In this document: piece after piece, positions 45,276 through 54,543 of the stretch
How positions within the stretch are numbered: the stretch's first letter is position 1
How the letters are laid out: every line of letters starts with the position of its first letter
Source: Diphasiastrum complanatum
Lineage: Eukaryota > Streptophyta > Lycopodiopsida > Lycopodiales > Lycopodiaceae
NCBI GenBank assembly: GCA_029204225.1
Contig: CM055112.1
Span: 42,542,890-42,597,432, forward strand
DNA length: 54,543 nucleotides
Direction: 5' to 3'
Notes under the pieces: generated by a model
The model's database searches: none
Seen by the model: only the letters and a program-made list of their open reading frames with translations
What the model was told of the DNA's origin: nothing
Program-made: the position numbers and the translations under genes

Positions 45276-46427
45276 ATAAGAAATGTCTGGTCTTGAATTA
45301 CATAGGTAAATGAGACAGCCAATAGCTTAACAATATAAAGTAGTATCAAATGGTTCACCATCACCTTGACTACTTAATTTCAGGCCTATCTCCATAGGTG
45401 TAGCAACCGGCTTGCAATCTTCCATCTTGAATTGGTTCAAAATCTACCCAATGTAGCGTTCTTGAGAGATGAAAATTCCAGCCCCTTCTTGTACAAATTC
45501 AAGACCAAGATAAAAGTGCAATAGGCCTAAATCTGAGGTTTCAAAAACCATACCAAGATCAAGTATTACGGCATCAATCTGCTGCTCATTACTTCCCGTA
45601 ACAATAATATCATCAACATAAAGCAAAATAATGATGAGATAATCTAAAGTATGCTTGACATAAAGAGTAGATTCACTAGGACTATTAGTAAACCCACGAT
45701 CACAAAAGTAGGCATGTATCTTTTGAAACCACATCCTTGGGGCTTGCTTCAGTCCATAAAGTGCCTTCTTGAGAAGACAAACTTTATCTTCTTGGCCTTC
45801 AACCAAAAAACCAGCAGATTGTTGAAGGTACACTTCCTCATTGAGATCACCATTGAGGAATGTTGTCTTTATGTCAAGTTGCCACAAACGCCATCCAAAA
45901 TGGGCAGCCAAAGAGGTTATTACCCTCACATCAAAATGCACATCACGACTAACAATTATCTTGTAAGTGCTCAAATTGAACAGCCTATAGCCTTTGCTTT
46001 CACTACTATAGCCAACAAAAATGCATTTAACTCCTTTATCCTCAACCTTTGTACGAAGTTTATCCGGAACAAAAGCATAAGCCGTACAACCAAAAAGGCG
46101 AAAGTGAGAGATTGAAGGCTTCTTCCCATACCAAACTTCATAAGGACTTAATACTTTCAATGCTTTAGTAGGACAACAATTGCTTATGTATGCTGCCGTT
46201 ATAACCGCTTTAGCCCAAAACTTGTGAGACAGCCCCTTTGCTTTGAGCATGCAACGGGCCATCTCCATAAGTGTGCGATTCTTTCGCTCGGCAACAACAT
46301 TTTGTTGAGGCGTATAGGGAGTTGTCATTTGATGTAGAATTCCTTTCTCTCGAAGAAATGCACCGAACGTACTCTTGATGTATTCCCCTCCTCGATCGGT
46401 GCGTAGGGTCTTTAAAGAATGCCCAAA
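45276..46427 (-). pseudogene. Copia integrase end and partial reverse transcriptase
   Basis: After a stop at 46428-46430 it continues LRTDRGGEY and PYTPQQNVVAERKNRTLMEM, the integrase D and E region, to the GKKP block (YEVWYGKKPSISHFRLFGC). VSRDVHFD then jumps to VRVITSLAAHFGWRLWQLDI, skipping the linker and RT start (about 450 bp). RT follows with LNGDLNEEVYLQQ, LYGLKQAPRMW and the active site YVDDIIVTG. It runs to RYIG (45444) and further to RPDISYSV, fused to LTR sequence at about 45276. Confidence 0.88.
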
Positions 46428-48221
46428 CTAATTTTCCACCATTGCTAGAAAATCTTTGAAATGTTGAAAAATTTCCGATTTAGCCTTCATAGGATAGATC
46501 CATGTAAAACGGAAAAAGTCATCAATAAAAGTCACAAAATAGATGCACTTTCCAATGGATTCGGTCCTCATTGGACCACAAACATCACTATGAATCAAAT
46601 CAAATTTATCAAGAACCCTTATAGTTCCATCAATTGGAAAAGGTTTCCTTTGAAACTTTCCAAGTATGCACCCCTTGCATACATGCCCTTCCGGCTGCTC
46701 AATAGTAGGAATATCTTCTACCATATTAAATGTCTTCAGCTTCTTCAAACTTGCAAAGTTGAGATGTCCAAACCTTGTGTGCCACAATTCAGCCAACTCC
46801 AATGATTGTGATGTAGAAGCAACAAGACATATAGAGGGAATTCGTCGCTCATAGGTATCCATAATGAATAAGCCAGCATGCATTGTTCCCGAAACAATAA
46901 TCAAGAGAGATCTTTTAGGATCCTTGACAAGACACTTATCTTCTTTGAACTCAACAACTAGTCCTTGCTTCAACATAGTTGAAACCGAAAGAAGATTATT
47001 CTTGATTCCCGGAACATAAAGCACATTCTTAATGTACTTTTCTTCACCATTAGGCAGAATGATGGCTACAATTCCAATTCCATGAACAGAATAAGATGCA
47101 TTACCCGCACATTGTACCTTGCTTCCATTTTGCACTTTCACTAATTTAGTGAATGCTTCTTTGCGAGAAGTCATATGACGAGTAGCACCACTATCAATCA
47201 CCCATTCAATGGGCTGAAAATCAGCAACTTGCAAAACAGAACCTGAATTCCTCATAGATATAGAAGTACTAGTAGAAGCAATATTAGACACAAAAGCATA
47301 GTCTTGGTTGAAGAGATCGCCACTAGCTTCAAACTCTTGCTCCAAAGTAGCAAGTGAAGCACTAGTATCAATTTCTTTACTCTCCTCTTTCGCAAGCTTC
47401 TTCTTACAATCCTTGATGAAGTGCCCATACTTCTTGCAATAATGACACTTACCTTTCTTCTTTTGAGTGTTAACATTTTGACCTCCAATGGGCTTTTGCT
47501 CATCCTTGGAAGGAGACTTCCCCTTTCCTTTTGACTTGCCTTTGCCCTTGCCTTTCGTGAAGAAAGCTTGATCTTGTTGAGTGTCACCCGGAAAATTTTG
47601 CCTGAATTGCTCCTCTTGAAGAAGCAGCCCAACAAGTTCATCAAAGGAGAGTTGATGTCCCCTAAGTGAGATACTCAAAGATGAAGCAAATGGAAGATAA
47701 GAGGAAGGTAATGAGTTGAGAGTAATGGAAACAAATTGAGCATCCTCAATTATCTCATCAATATTGAGAAGCTCCTCACGAAGATCCTTGATCTTCGTCA
47801 AGTGATTGGTCACTTGATCCCCTTCTTGCATCTTCAACAAAGAAAGTTGATTTCTGAGATACACCACTCTTGCTGGATTTTTTACTCTATACATAGTATA
47901 AAGTGTATCCCACGCACTTTTAGATGTCTTACAAGACCTAATATAGGTAAGATAGATCTTTTCACAACAAGAGCAACCATAGAATGTGCTTGTGCATCCC
48001 TTCTATCCCACTTCTTTTGTTCTTCCGAAGATGTAGAAGATGATGTTGATGATGATGATCCACGAGGTGTAGAAGGTGCCAAAGAAGGAGGCCTTTCCTC
48101 ATCACCATTGACCAAATCCCACAACCCTTTCGCTATGAATGTAACTCCACAAGGAGTAGTTTGTGCCATCCAACCGATCTTCACTAAACAAAGAACCGAT
48201 AGCTTCCGATTCTTTAGCCAT
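46428..48221 (-). pseudogene. Copia gag, protease and integrase N-terminal half
   Basis: Gag starts at ATG 48221 (MAKESEAIGSLFSEDRLDGT) with two frameshifts before 47894. The long open frame 46428-47894 holds the gag core (LRNQLSLLKMQEG ... SLPSSY), CCHC knuckle CHYCKKYGHFIKDC, protease WVIDSGATRHMTS, the GAG-pre-integrase block (ELWHTRFGHLNFASL), HHCC (CKGCILGKFQRKPFP) and the first catalytic D (HSDVCGPM). Ends at an in-frame TAG. Confidence 0.9.
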
Positions 48222-48935
48222 TACCTCCAACAGAATTTCAGCTTGTAGTAGATAGAAAAGAGAGCCTTTCCACAACCAAATCTACTAAAAAATTTGCAGC
48301 AAACAATAAGCTGAAAATAGGAGCACCATATGTCTTCGAATCTGCAACTAAAGTGCCCAAAAGATAATGGATAGATGGCTGTTTTTCTGCACAAAAAAAC
48401 CAGCTTCTTGAAACTTAGGTTAGCTTCGATTGAAGCCTACACCGAAACCCAATTAGGAAGCCAAATAGTGTGATCAACACACACTTCAATAGGGCTGTTG
48501 AAAGCGCCCTACTGCTTGCTGAAAATTTGCAATTTTCCAGCCACAAATTTGCCCTAACCAAAAATAGGATATGCTGAATATTGGGCGCCCTCCTTCACAA
48601 CTACAAACCTGAAAAAAAAAACTTCAATGTAAGAAGGCTCCAAAACCCCAAATCAAAAGCAGATTTTTTGGGCCCCTTCTCCAAACAAAACTTGCTGAAA
48701 ACTGGTTGCAAAAAAATCAGATTTGAGATGCTGATTTTTGGGCACCAAAAATTGCTCCTCCAAGATTTGTGATGGGCGCCCTCCTTCAACCTGAAAAGAG
48801 ACAAAAAAGCTGATCCAAACTCCACTTGGAAAAATCAGTAGGCTGCTGAAATTTCAGAACAAAAAGTAGAGTAGCTCCTCTTCTGGTAGGGCACCAACAT
48901 ACAAGCTTGCTCCAAATCTGGTAGCTCTGATGCCA

Positions 48936-49346
48936 TGTAGAAAACAAGAGTCAAGGCACCAAGATCTAGCAATCAATCAATCTCCACAAGACACAAGAGA
49001 GAAGAGGCTGGGCGCCCTCCTCTAAGAGAGAGAGAGAGAGAAAACAACAACACAAGTAATGGAGAGCAATGCTTAGCCAAAACTGAAAAATGTGACACAA
49101 TAAGCCAATATGTCCTCTAGCTACTTACTGAATGTAGGGCACCCCCAAAAGTCAAGATAGGGCCCCTAAACCAAATTAGACCTCTAAGGACACACGAGTC
49201 AGTACATGACCAAAATTGGGTCCATCACAAATTAAGACAAACTTAACATGGCCTAAATAACTAAATACCCATGGTTACACAAATCTTGACCTTTTGGGTC
49301 AAAGTAACCTATGGATTAACTTTAGCATAGTCATTTATTTCTAACA
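48936..49346 (-). repeat. 5' LTR of the copia element
   Basis: 411 bp, TG at 49346 and CA at 48936 on the minus strand. Its last about 350 bp match 44914-45275 with few differences. Confidence 0.88.
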
Positions 49347-49382
49347 TTATGCACCCACGGGTGCCCAAAAGACGTTAATAAA

Positions 49383-49464
<82 letters not shown>

Positions 49465-49468
<4 letters not shown>

Positions 49469-49689
49469 ACGCTACAGTTGCGCGATGCTCCAGATCATTA
49501 GCCCTGCATTCTGCTACTATTGCAGATAGCTCCTGGCCCATTATGCCTCAACAGATTGCTCTTGGTTGTGCAGTTCGCCGCGCTGCTGCAGATCGCTCAT
49601 GGCCCTGCATTTTGCCTATCCAAACATGTCCTTCCACCCTTGTTGGTGGCTGGGCTGATCCGACTGCTACAAATCGATGTTCTACCAAT
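49465..49689. other. GC-richer sequence behind a LINE (CT)n tract
   Basis: Contains a loose tandem repeat (GCAGATAGCTCCTGGCCC / GCAGATCGCTCATGGCCC). Position after a (CT)n tract parallels 7568 behind 7514-7567, so it may be a LINE 5' leader, but no ORF1 is seen. Confidence 0.4.
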
Positions 49690-50185
49690 GCATCAAGAAA
49701 CTTCACCGGAAGGTGAAACTTTTAGGAAACTTAGACAAGAATTTAACGATGTTTTTCCAAAGCAGCTTCCTGATGGTCTTCCCCCTTCTAGGGGAGTCAA
49801 CCATGGTTTAAGCTCCTTCCTGGTACCTCGCTTGTATCCTTGTATCTTACAAGATGAGTACTACCGAAGAGGATGAAGTTTATAGGTAACCTCAAAATTG
49901 CCTTAAGATGGGCCATGTTAGGCCTAGTAAGGCCCCTTGGGGGGCGCCAATTATTTTCGATGATAAAAAAGATGGAGGTACTCATTTGTGAGTAGACTTT
50001 AAAAAGTTAAATAAGTTAATAATAAAAAATCGTTACCCCTTACCTCAAATGGATGAACTGGTTGATCGATTACATGGTGCAAAGTACTTCACCAAAATCG
50101 ATATGAGATTAGGGTATCATCAGATTCGAATAAGGAGTGAGGACATAGAAAAAACCGGGTTTAGGATTAGGTATGGCCCTAAGGA
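49690..50185 (+). pseudogene. Ty3/gypsy RT N-terminal fragment
   Basis: FRKLRQEFNDVFPKQLPDGL is the usual block before gypsy RT. RPSKAPWGAPIIFDDKKDGG, VDFKKLNKLIIKNRYPLPQM and RLHGAKYFTKIDMRLGYHQI follow in adjacent frames. Cut off after KTGFRIRYG by a GACGCG repeat at 50186. Not the same copy as the relic at 16704-17390. Confidence 0.82.
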
Positions 50186-50300
50186 AGCGGACCCTGGACG
50201 CGGATGCGCATCCGCGTCCGGCGCGTCAGGGGTGCGTCTGCGTCCGGACGCGTCCGGTTTTTTGAAAAAAAAAAAATTCAAAAAAAAAAAAAATACAGGC
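50186..50300. repeat. GGACGCGTCC-type element end, copy 2
   Basis: Starts TAAGGAAGCGGA and contains GGACGCGGATGCGCATCCGCGTCC, CAGGGGTGCG and GGACGCGTCCGG followed by poly-T/poly-A. It matches the complement of 2850-2916. The other end and a target duplication could not be fixed. Confidence 0.65.
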
Positions 50301-51200
50301 ACGCTGTCCCACAGCCCAAAAGCGAAATAAAAGCAATTTATGGCCCCTGTTTTTCCCCCGGAATTAATTATCAAAGGGTGTCTGGCACCCACCTGCCCCC
50401 TCCTGTTAAAAAATAAGAAAACGGTACCCAAAAAAATTTGCAACAGACCTAACCACTACCCATGCCTCCCATAACTGAGAAATTACCAAACAACGATGAC
50501 TAAAGAGCAGTTCATAAATTATTACGAACCTTCATTGGGAACTAAGCTCCAAAAAAGCGGCAAAGAAAGGTCTGAAAGTGGTTTGGAGTGAAGATGATGG
50601 TTTGTATGGCAAACATATTACTGATTTAGGGTTTAGGGTGCATCAGTGACTGTCTCAAAGAAGTGAATGCTCACCGGAGGATTTGGGAGAGGTGAACGCT
50701 CACCAGAAGAGTGACAAGCTCTCAGGACCAGAAGTCTCTGGGGGAAATCAATGCTCACCAGAAGAGTGACAAGCTCTCAAGACAAGAAACCACAAGACCT
50801 ACACACTACTATGTCTTATATGATGAGATCGGTTTCCCCCCGGATGAACTTCAACAGCTTACTAATTACTTATGCAAAACTGTGTCATTCACTACAGAAA
50901 ACCACAAGACCTACACACTACTGTGTCTCGGTTGATGAGATCGGTTTCTCCCCGGATGAACTTCAACAGCTTACTAATTACTTATGGCACTACTTCAACA
51001 CGCTACAACACGCTGTCGAAATTTTGCGTACCAACATGAGGGCTCCGAACGATACCCGAATCGAGCCAGGCTCGATCCCTTGGGTTCGTATCGGGATCAC
51101 GAACCTGTGGACTGTTCCCGGACCATTGATGCATTCTACACAGTACCATGGCCTATGTGATGAGATAGATTTAGGGTTTAGGGTGGTACAACGTCACATG
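50301..51200. repeat. Tandemly duplicated segment with telomere-like TTTAGGG pairs
   Basis: A 111-bp duplication (units starting at 50787 and 50898, AAACCACAAGACC ... ACTAATTACTTATG) and a 27-bp repeat (CTCACCAGAAGAGTGACAAG at about 50700 and 50755). TTTAGGGTTTAGGG pairs at about 50627 and 51170, and GGGTTTAGGGTTT at about 51662. No gene recognised. Confidence 0.7.
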
Positions 51201-51204
51201 GGCA

Positions 51205-51450
51205 ACTAATCGGAGCAGGTCCTGGAAGATGTCCGCCGACACAACAAACGGAAGCAAGAAGCGGAATTTCACGAGAGCCAGCGAGAGATAATGGCGTGAC
51301 TACCAGAGCTGCAGCCACGTGCCCTCACGGTCCTTGGACCAGCTGGCGAGGGCAAGGAAACGTAGCGAATTGGAATTAATTTCACCGCAGAACAGTTGGC
51401 CATGGTCCAGGAAAGGGTCCCTCGTCGTCGGGCCAGCCAGTAGGTCTTCT
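51205..51450 (+). pseudogene. Decayed copy of the small charged protein encoded at 53668-54033
   Basis: Reads VLEDVRRHNKRKQEAEFHES, a stop and frame loss, then IGINFTAEQLAMVQERVPRR and RASQ. This parallels LEEDIRRHNERHRKQEADIR and IGMNFTRRQLIMVRERAARR of the downstream ORF, with the middle shortened and stops added. Confidence 0.7.
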
Positions 51451-51454
51451 GGTT

Positions 51455-51550
51455 CCCTGTAGTGAATGGCACAGTTATGATGACCATTCACTCTTTTGGT
51501 GACCATTCACTCCCTGTAGTGAATGGCACGGTTCTGACGACCATTCACCA
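51455..51550. repeat. 57-bp tandem repeat with GTGAATGG/CCATTCAC inverted motifs
   Basis: Two units, from 51455 and 51512, begin CCCTGTAGTGAATGGCACRG. Each can fold through GTGAATGG and CCATTCAC. Confidence 0.8.
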
Positions 51551-51560
51551 CTATTAGCAG

Positions 51561-52045
51561 CAGTTTTGTTGCAGTTGTTTTCATCACGCTACGGAATCGA
51601 GGACGCACACCACACAAACACCTCAAAACGCGCTCAAAAAGTTGGCCTTTTGTTTGGTTTGGGGTTTAGGGTTTGGGGAACAAACAACCAGAAGGAGGAT
51701 ACCAAAGATACTGTTGAGCAAGATTCTGATGATGATGAGGAGTACAAGCCTTCGGTGCGCCAGACAGAAAGTTCCAGGTCTTCCATAAGTCTGAAGTGTG
51801 ACAGAAGTATTGAAGTTGCTTGGTATATGACAGGGACGGTGTGAGTGAAAGTCAGTTAAAGCATGTTTTGCAATAAGAACACAGTTTGAAAGGAAATTTT
51901 ATTGGCTTCAATACCCATTTCTTGAACTCAGACACCCAAGGAAGCAGCATAGATCAGGCAATGATCAATACCCTTTCATCTGGATGTTTGGCCAAGAAGC
52001 TTTGCAAGAAAGCAATGGTCAAAAATGTCTTTCTAGTGCATATAT
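51561..52045. other. No recognised feature
   Basis: Open in one frame (51566-51844) with an acidic stretch (DSDDDEEY), but no homology I can name. Confidence 0.35.
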
Positions 52046-52235
52046 CATAGTGTCCCCTGGTACTGCTGGTACCATAACAGTGATACCACCGGTACGGTAC
52101 CGCCCTGGGATCCTCGGTACCAGGGCGTTACCATAATTAAAAAAAAAAAAAATTTAAATATTTTCCCGTGTTATTTTCGCAAAACAAAATTTTTTTTTTT
52201 TTTTTTTTGGTACCGCGGGACCGATATGGTATCAG
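52046..52235. mobile_element. GGTACC-rich short element, copy 1
   Basis: About 190 bp with GGTAC/GGTACC arrays at the left (52055-52135) and fewer at the right (52209-52238), and an A/T-only centre. Ends are partly inverted (CCCCTGGTAC against the complement CCCTGATACC). It truncates the hAT transposase C-terminus at 52236. No clean target duplication seen. Confidence 0.55.
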
Positions 52236-52867
52236 GGTCCACCAGCAGGTCAGCCAGGTTATCCCCTTGTGCCTCCACCCACATCTCCTCATCCTCCTCC
52301 GTATCCCCCTCAACCCACTCCTCCTCCTCCACCCTCTTATGCGTGTGATACAAGGCCCAGGTGCTCCAATTCCGCTCGCAAGCTCCTGCTGAACAGTCCT
52401 GTGCAAGGACTCTCTCAGCCAGCAGAACCTGTTTGGTAAGTCTTTCTCCTGAGAGCCTCAGGTCACCTGTGCTGCGCCCGTGGATGCACCACCATGTAAC
52501 GGGCCTCAGCTGATCCTCCCTCCGCCGACTCTGCTCTCCATCGAAAGGAAACTGGAAGCGCTCAAATGAGAGCAACTGGCTTGCAATGTTGGCCAGAATC
52601 AGACCTGTTGGCAAAAGAAAAAACATGGCACATGTAAGACCCCTCGAATTCACACACTACCAACGAGTACAATACTGTAATAACATTGCTACCAACCGAT
52701 TTCTCACACGTACCTGGTCCGGGCCATACGCGCTCCATGTACTCCACCCATCCTCGGTGCAGCTCTGGATCGTCCCTCTCTCGGGTAGAGTGCCACACGG
52801 GGTGCAACATGTGGGCTATGGCGTGGATGGGTCGGTGGAAGTAGTCCCATCTGGCCTCCTAGATACG
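52236..52867 (-). pseudogene. hAT transposase C-terminal fragment with an intact intron
   Basis: Two exons on the minus strand, separated by a GT-AG intron 52605-52713 (109 bp). Upstream exon: RWDYFHRPIHAIAHMLHPVW, then RGWVEYMERVWPGP. Downstream exon: ILANIASQLLSFERFQFPF, WCIHGRSTGDLRLSGERL and the hAT dimerisation signature SAGACERNWSTWALYHTHKR. An acidic tail follows (VEGDTEEDEEMWVE). The frame is open through both exons. Compare HAVVHVLHPLWKTSG in the relic at 35812. Cut on both sides by GC-rich repeats. Confidence 0.85.
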
Positions 52868-52999
52868 TGAAAAAAAAATTTAAAAAAAAATTAAAAATAT
52901 GGACGTGCCCGACCTCGCGTCCAAGGACGCGTCCGGGTCCGAACGCCAGACGCAGAGGCAGACGCGGATTGCCGCGTCCAGCTCGGACGAGCATGTCTA

Positions 53000-53001
<2 letters not shown>
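52868..53001. repeat. GGACGCGTCC-type element end, copy 3
   Basis: A/T run (52868-52897), then CGCGTCCAAGGACGCGTCCG, CCAGACGCAGAGGCAGACGC and a terminus GAGCATGTCTA, whose complement TAGACATG resembles the CAGACATG end at 2637. Confidence 0.65.

Positions 53002-53038
<37 letters not shown>
53002..53038. repeat. (TA)n microsatellite
   Basis: About 36 bp of TA. Confidence 0.95.
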
Positions 53039-53041
<3 letters not shown>

Positions 53042-53130
53042 TAGTACCCTCTGGTACCGCTGGTATGGTACCGCCGGTACGGTACCGCCCTGGGATCCGC
53101 GGTACCAGGGCGGTACCATTTTTAATATTT
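53039..53130. repeat. GGTACC-rich element end, copy 2
   Basis: Shares CGGTACGGTACCGCCCTGGGATCC with minor changes and the downstream GGTACCAGGGCGGTACCA with 52090-52135, then runs into A/T-only sequence. Confidence 0.7.
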
Positions 53131-53266
53131 TTTTTTATTTTTTAATATATTTTTAGTAATTTTTTTTGCATATTAACTACCAAAAAAGGACAAAAAAAAG
53201 TAAAAAGAGGGGGTTCTGGGTGTAAAAAAAGAGGGTACAGTACATGATGCAGGGGACTGTTGCAAT

Positions 53267-53450
53267 GGCACATGGGCACTGCGAGTGAGCAGACCGAGGG
53301 GCCAATGGGAGACCAACACAGGGGGGTAGCATCACATGGGGGCAAGTACAGAGGCACATGGGCATTGTGGGTGAGCAGACCATGGGCCCAATGGGAGACC
53401 AACACAGGGGGGAGCATCACATGGGGGCAGGTACGGAGGCACATGGAGGG
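53267..53450. repeat. 86-bp tandem repeat (two and a fraction copies)
   Basis: Units start GGCACATGGG at 53267, 53353 and 53438. Contains AATGGGAGACCAACACAGGG in both full copies. Lies directly upstream of the putative promoter at 53487. Confidence 0.85.
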
Positions 53451-53486
53451 ATGATGGGGATCCACATGGCCGATCAGGCTGTGGGG

Positions 53487-53494
53487 ATAAATAG
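53487..53494 (+). promoter_or_regulatory. TATA-like box
   Basis: ATAAATAG in a GC-rich surrounding, 174 bp upstream of the ATG at 53668. The leader in between is GTGAGAG-rich and free of ATG in frame up to 53590. Placement only; no transcript evidence. Confidence 0.4.
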
Positions 53495-53667
53495 GCACTC
53501 ACAATGCCATTGTGGTCGGCATTTTCAGAGGCTGTGAGAGGGCTAGTGATAGACAGTGAGAGAGCAAGCGAGAGCCGGGGTGACAGGCTGTGAGAGGCTG
53601 TTTGAGAGCAGGGTGCTGTGAGAGGGTGTTCAAGGATCAGGGTGCTGTGAGGAGAAGGTCGATCGAG

Positions 53668-54033
53668 ATGGCTGAGCGCATACCACCGAAGCCCGAGGGC
53701 GAAGCCAGGAGAAAGCTTGAGGAAGATATCCGAAGGCACAACGAGAGGCATCGGAAGCAAGAGGCAGATATCCGAGAGATGCTGCGACAGACTCGACAGA
53801 GAAATCCGGAACCGGAGCCACCCGCCCCCGCTGTGGATCCTGTCCCCGCTGTCGAGCTGGATCTGGATGAGCAGATCGGAATGAATTTCACACGACGGCA
53901 GCTCATCATGGTCAGGGAAAGGGCGGCCAGACGTCGGGCTAACCAGGAGGCAGCTCGGGCTAACCGGGAGGCAGAGCAAGAGCGACAAAACAATGCACCA
54001 GACGAGGGCGAGGAGTCGGTGGAGGATCAGTGA
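53668..54033 (+). CDS. Unrecognised small charged protein (121 aa)
   Basis: No known family recognised. From ATG 53668 (gatcgagATGG, a good context) it encodes MAERIPPKPEGEARRKLEED, a long charged helix (LEEDIRRHNERHRKQEADIR), a Pro/Glu linker (EPEPPAPAVDPVPAVELD), a second block (IGMNFTRRQLIMVRERAARR) and an Arg/Glu/Ala helix ending EGEESVEDQ. The frame is also open up to 53590 but the decayed paralogue only matches from near 53720. Conservation of two separate blocks between this ORF and 51205-51450 argues that it was a real protein. High GC compared with flanks, and its setting among hAT pieces, suggest it belongs to a mobile element, perhaps an accessory ORF; a host gene is possible. Confidence 0.5.
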   Translation: MAERIPPKPEGEARRKLEEDIRRHNERHRKQEADIREMLRQTRQRNPEPEPPAPAVDPVPAVELDLDEQIGMNFTRRQLIMVRERAARRRANQEAARANREAEQERQNNAPDEGEESVEDQ

Positions 54034-54543
54034 GGGATGTTTAGAATAGATGAGGTCCACCCGTATGTGGCGGACTGTTGCTATGTAGTTTTCGGCAGTT
54101 TATGGTGCAGCAAATAACTAGATGGCTGCTTAAAAAAATGACAGTATATGTGATGTTATCCTGATACAACGGTTGAATATATACATAGTTGTTTTTTTGT
54201 GCAACGCGAGCCTGGTCATGTAAGATGCAATGTTTGTAATTTTTTTTAAATGCAGATGTATTACATGTGTTTATTCAATGTCGTTTGGGGTGTAGGGGTG
54301 ATTGCTGTGCTCATGATGTAGGTGCATATATGTGAAGCTAGCATTCACTTCAAACGAAATTAAATGAAAATAGGATTCACACACGCACATAGAATTCTTC
54401 AACATAAAATAAAGCATCACATGTACAGAGCGACATACGCACAATGTGCAGCAAATAATGTAGGCCAAACACTGTATATAATGTGAAAAATCATCTGAGT
54501 ACAATGGTAGACCGACTGCTAGAGACAAACTACTGAAACTAAA
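54034..54543. other. No recognised feature
   Basis: AT-rich sequence downstream of the small ORF, which may hold its 3' UTR. Nothing else seen. Confidence 0.4.

Larger units (their letters stand above)
44909..49351 (-). mobile_element. Ty1/copia retrotransposon, internally deleted, TSD TTATG
   Basis: LTRs at 44914-45275 (3' LTR, truncated at its start) and 48936-49346 (5' LTR). Perfect 5-bp duplication TTATG at 44909-44913 and 49347-49351. PBS TGGCATCAGAGC (minus, 48935-48924) next to the 5' LTR. A roughly 700-bp leader precedes gag. Pol order gag-protease-integrase-RT is typical of copia. Two deletions: linker plus RT start, and RT end plus RNase H plus LTR start. Confidence 0.9.
44679..49464 (+). 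mobile_element. LINE 3' end, copy E, interrupted by a copia element
   Basis: The sequence 44679-44913 continues across the copia insertion at the TTATG repeat to 49347-49464. Its end has a 5-bp stem hairpin GCACC-CACG-GGTGC (49351-49364), AAAAGACGTTAATAAAGC and (CT)n (49386-49464). Only 3' untranslated sequence is left; the copy is bounded on both sides by (CT)n. Confidence 0.65.

Noticed and set aside
54271-54528. 85-codon minus-strand frame at the right edge
   Set aside because: No recognisable motif and AT-rich; not supported.
1-54543. CRISPR arrays, bacterial operons, prophage or rRNA genes
   Set aside because: Spliced plant genes and eukaryotic retroelements throughout; no such arrays or rRNA stretches seen. 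tRNA genes were not found by eye, but a tRNA scan was not possible.

Overview
The window looks like nuclear DNA of a land plant with a large, retrotransposon-rich genome. A gymnosperm or fern-like lineage is my guess, because introns of many kilobases packed with transposons and a Penelope-like element are less usual in flowering plants, but the species cannot be fixed from the sequence. Almost all recognisable coding sequence is mobile-element debris. Only two host genes can be reconstructed with confidence, and both are split by transposon-filled introns.

Gene 1 is LSm4 (+ strand). Exons lie at 1296-1373, 20627-20666, 21524-21670 and 21780-21805; the 5' exons are outside the window. The first visible intron is about 19.25 kb. 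It holds a broken Penelope-like element split by a GC-rich hAT-like MITE, head-to-tail LINE pieces with (CT)n tails, a minus-strand chromovirus fragment, and a nested stack: a gypsy RT relic interrupted by a hAT-like element that has captured a piece of a delta24-sterol reductase (DWF1/DHCR24-type) gene, itself interrupted by a chromovirus with two 461-bp LTRs.

The intergenic stretch (about 22-33 kb) holds an L1-like LINE fragment split by a non-autonomous LTR element (5-bp TSD GGGAC), a second L1-like fragment on the minus strand, and a scrambled copia RT/LTR fragment. Gene 2, convergent with LSm4, is a SEC14/CRAL-TRIO lipid-transfer protein with a C-terminal membrane segment (- strand; exons 44020-44276, 33869-34089, 33337-33708). 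Its roughly 9.9-kb intron carries a gag-like ORF, a hAT transposase relic with a perfect-looking long hairpin, a gypsy integrase relic and a LINE.

Upstream of the visible SEC14 exons are a copia element (44914-49346, 5-bp TSD TTATG) sitting inside a LINE tail, a gypsy RT fragment, GC-rich repeats built from short palindromes (GGACGCGTCC, GGTACC), a hAT transposase fragment with an intact intron, and at 53668-54033 a small unrecognised charged ORF with a TATA-like box and a decayed paralogue 2.4 kb upstream.

The most interesting signals are the hAT-type gene capture, the LINE family whose 3' tail hairpin and (CT)n tracts suggest hairpin-primed insertion next to or into (CT)n microsatellites, the shared architecture of three GC-rich element ends, and the two giant introns, one with a duplicated exon/donor segment.
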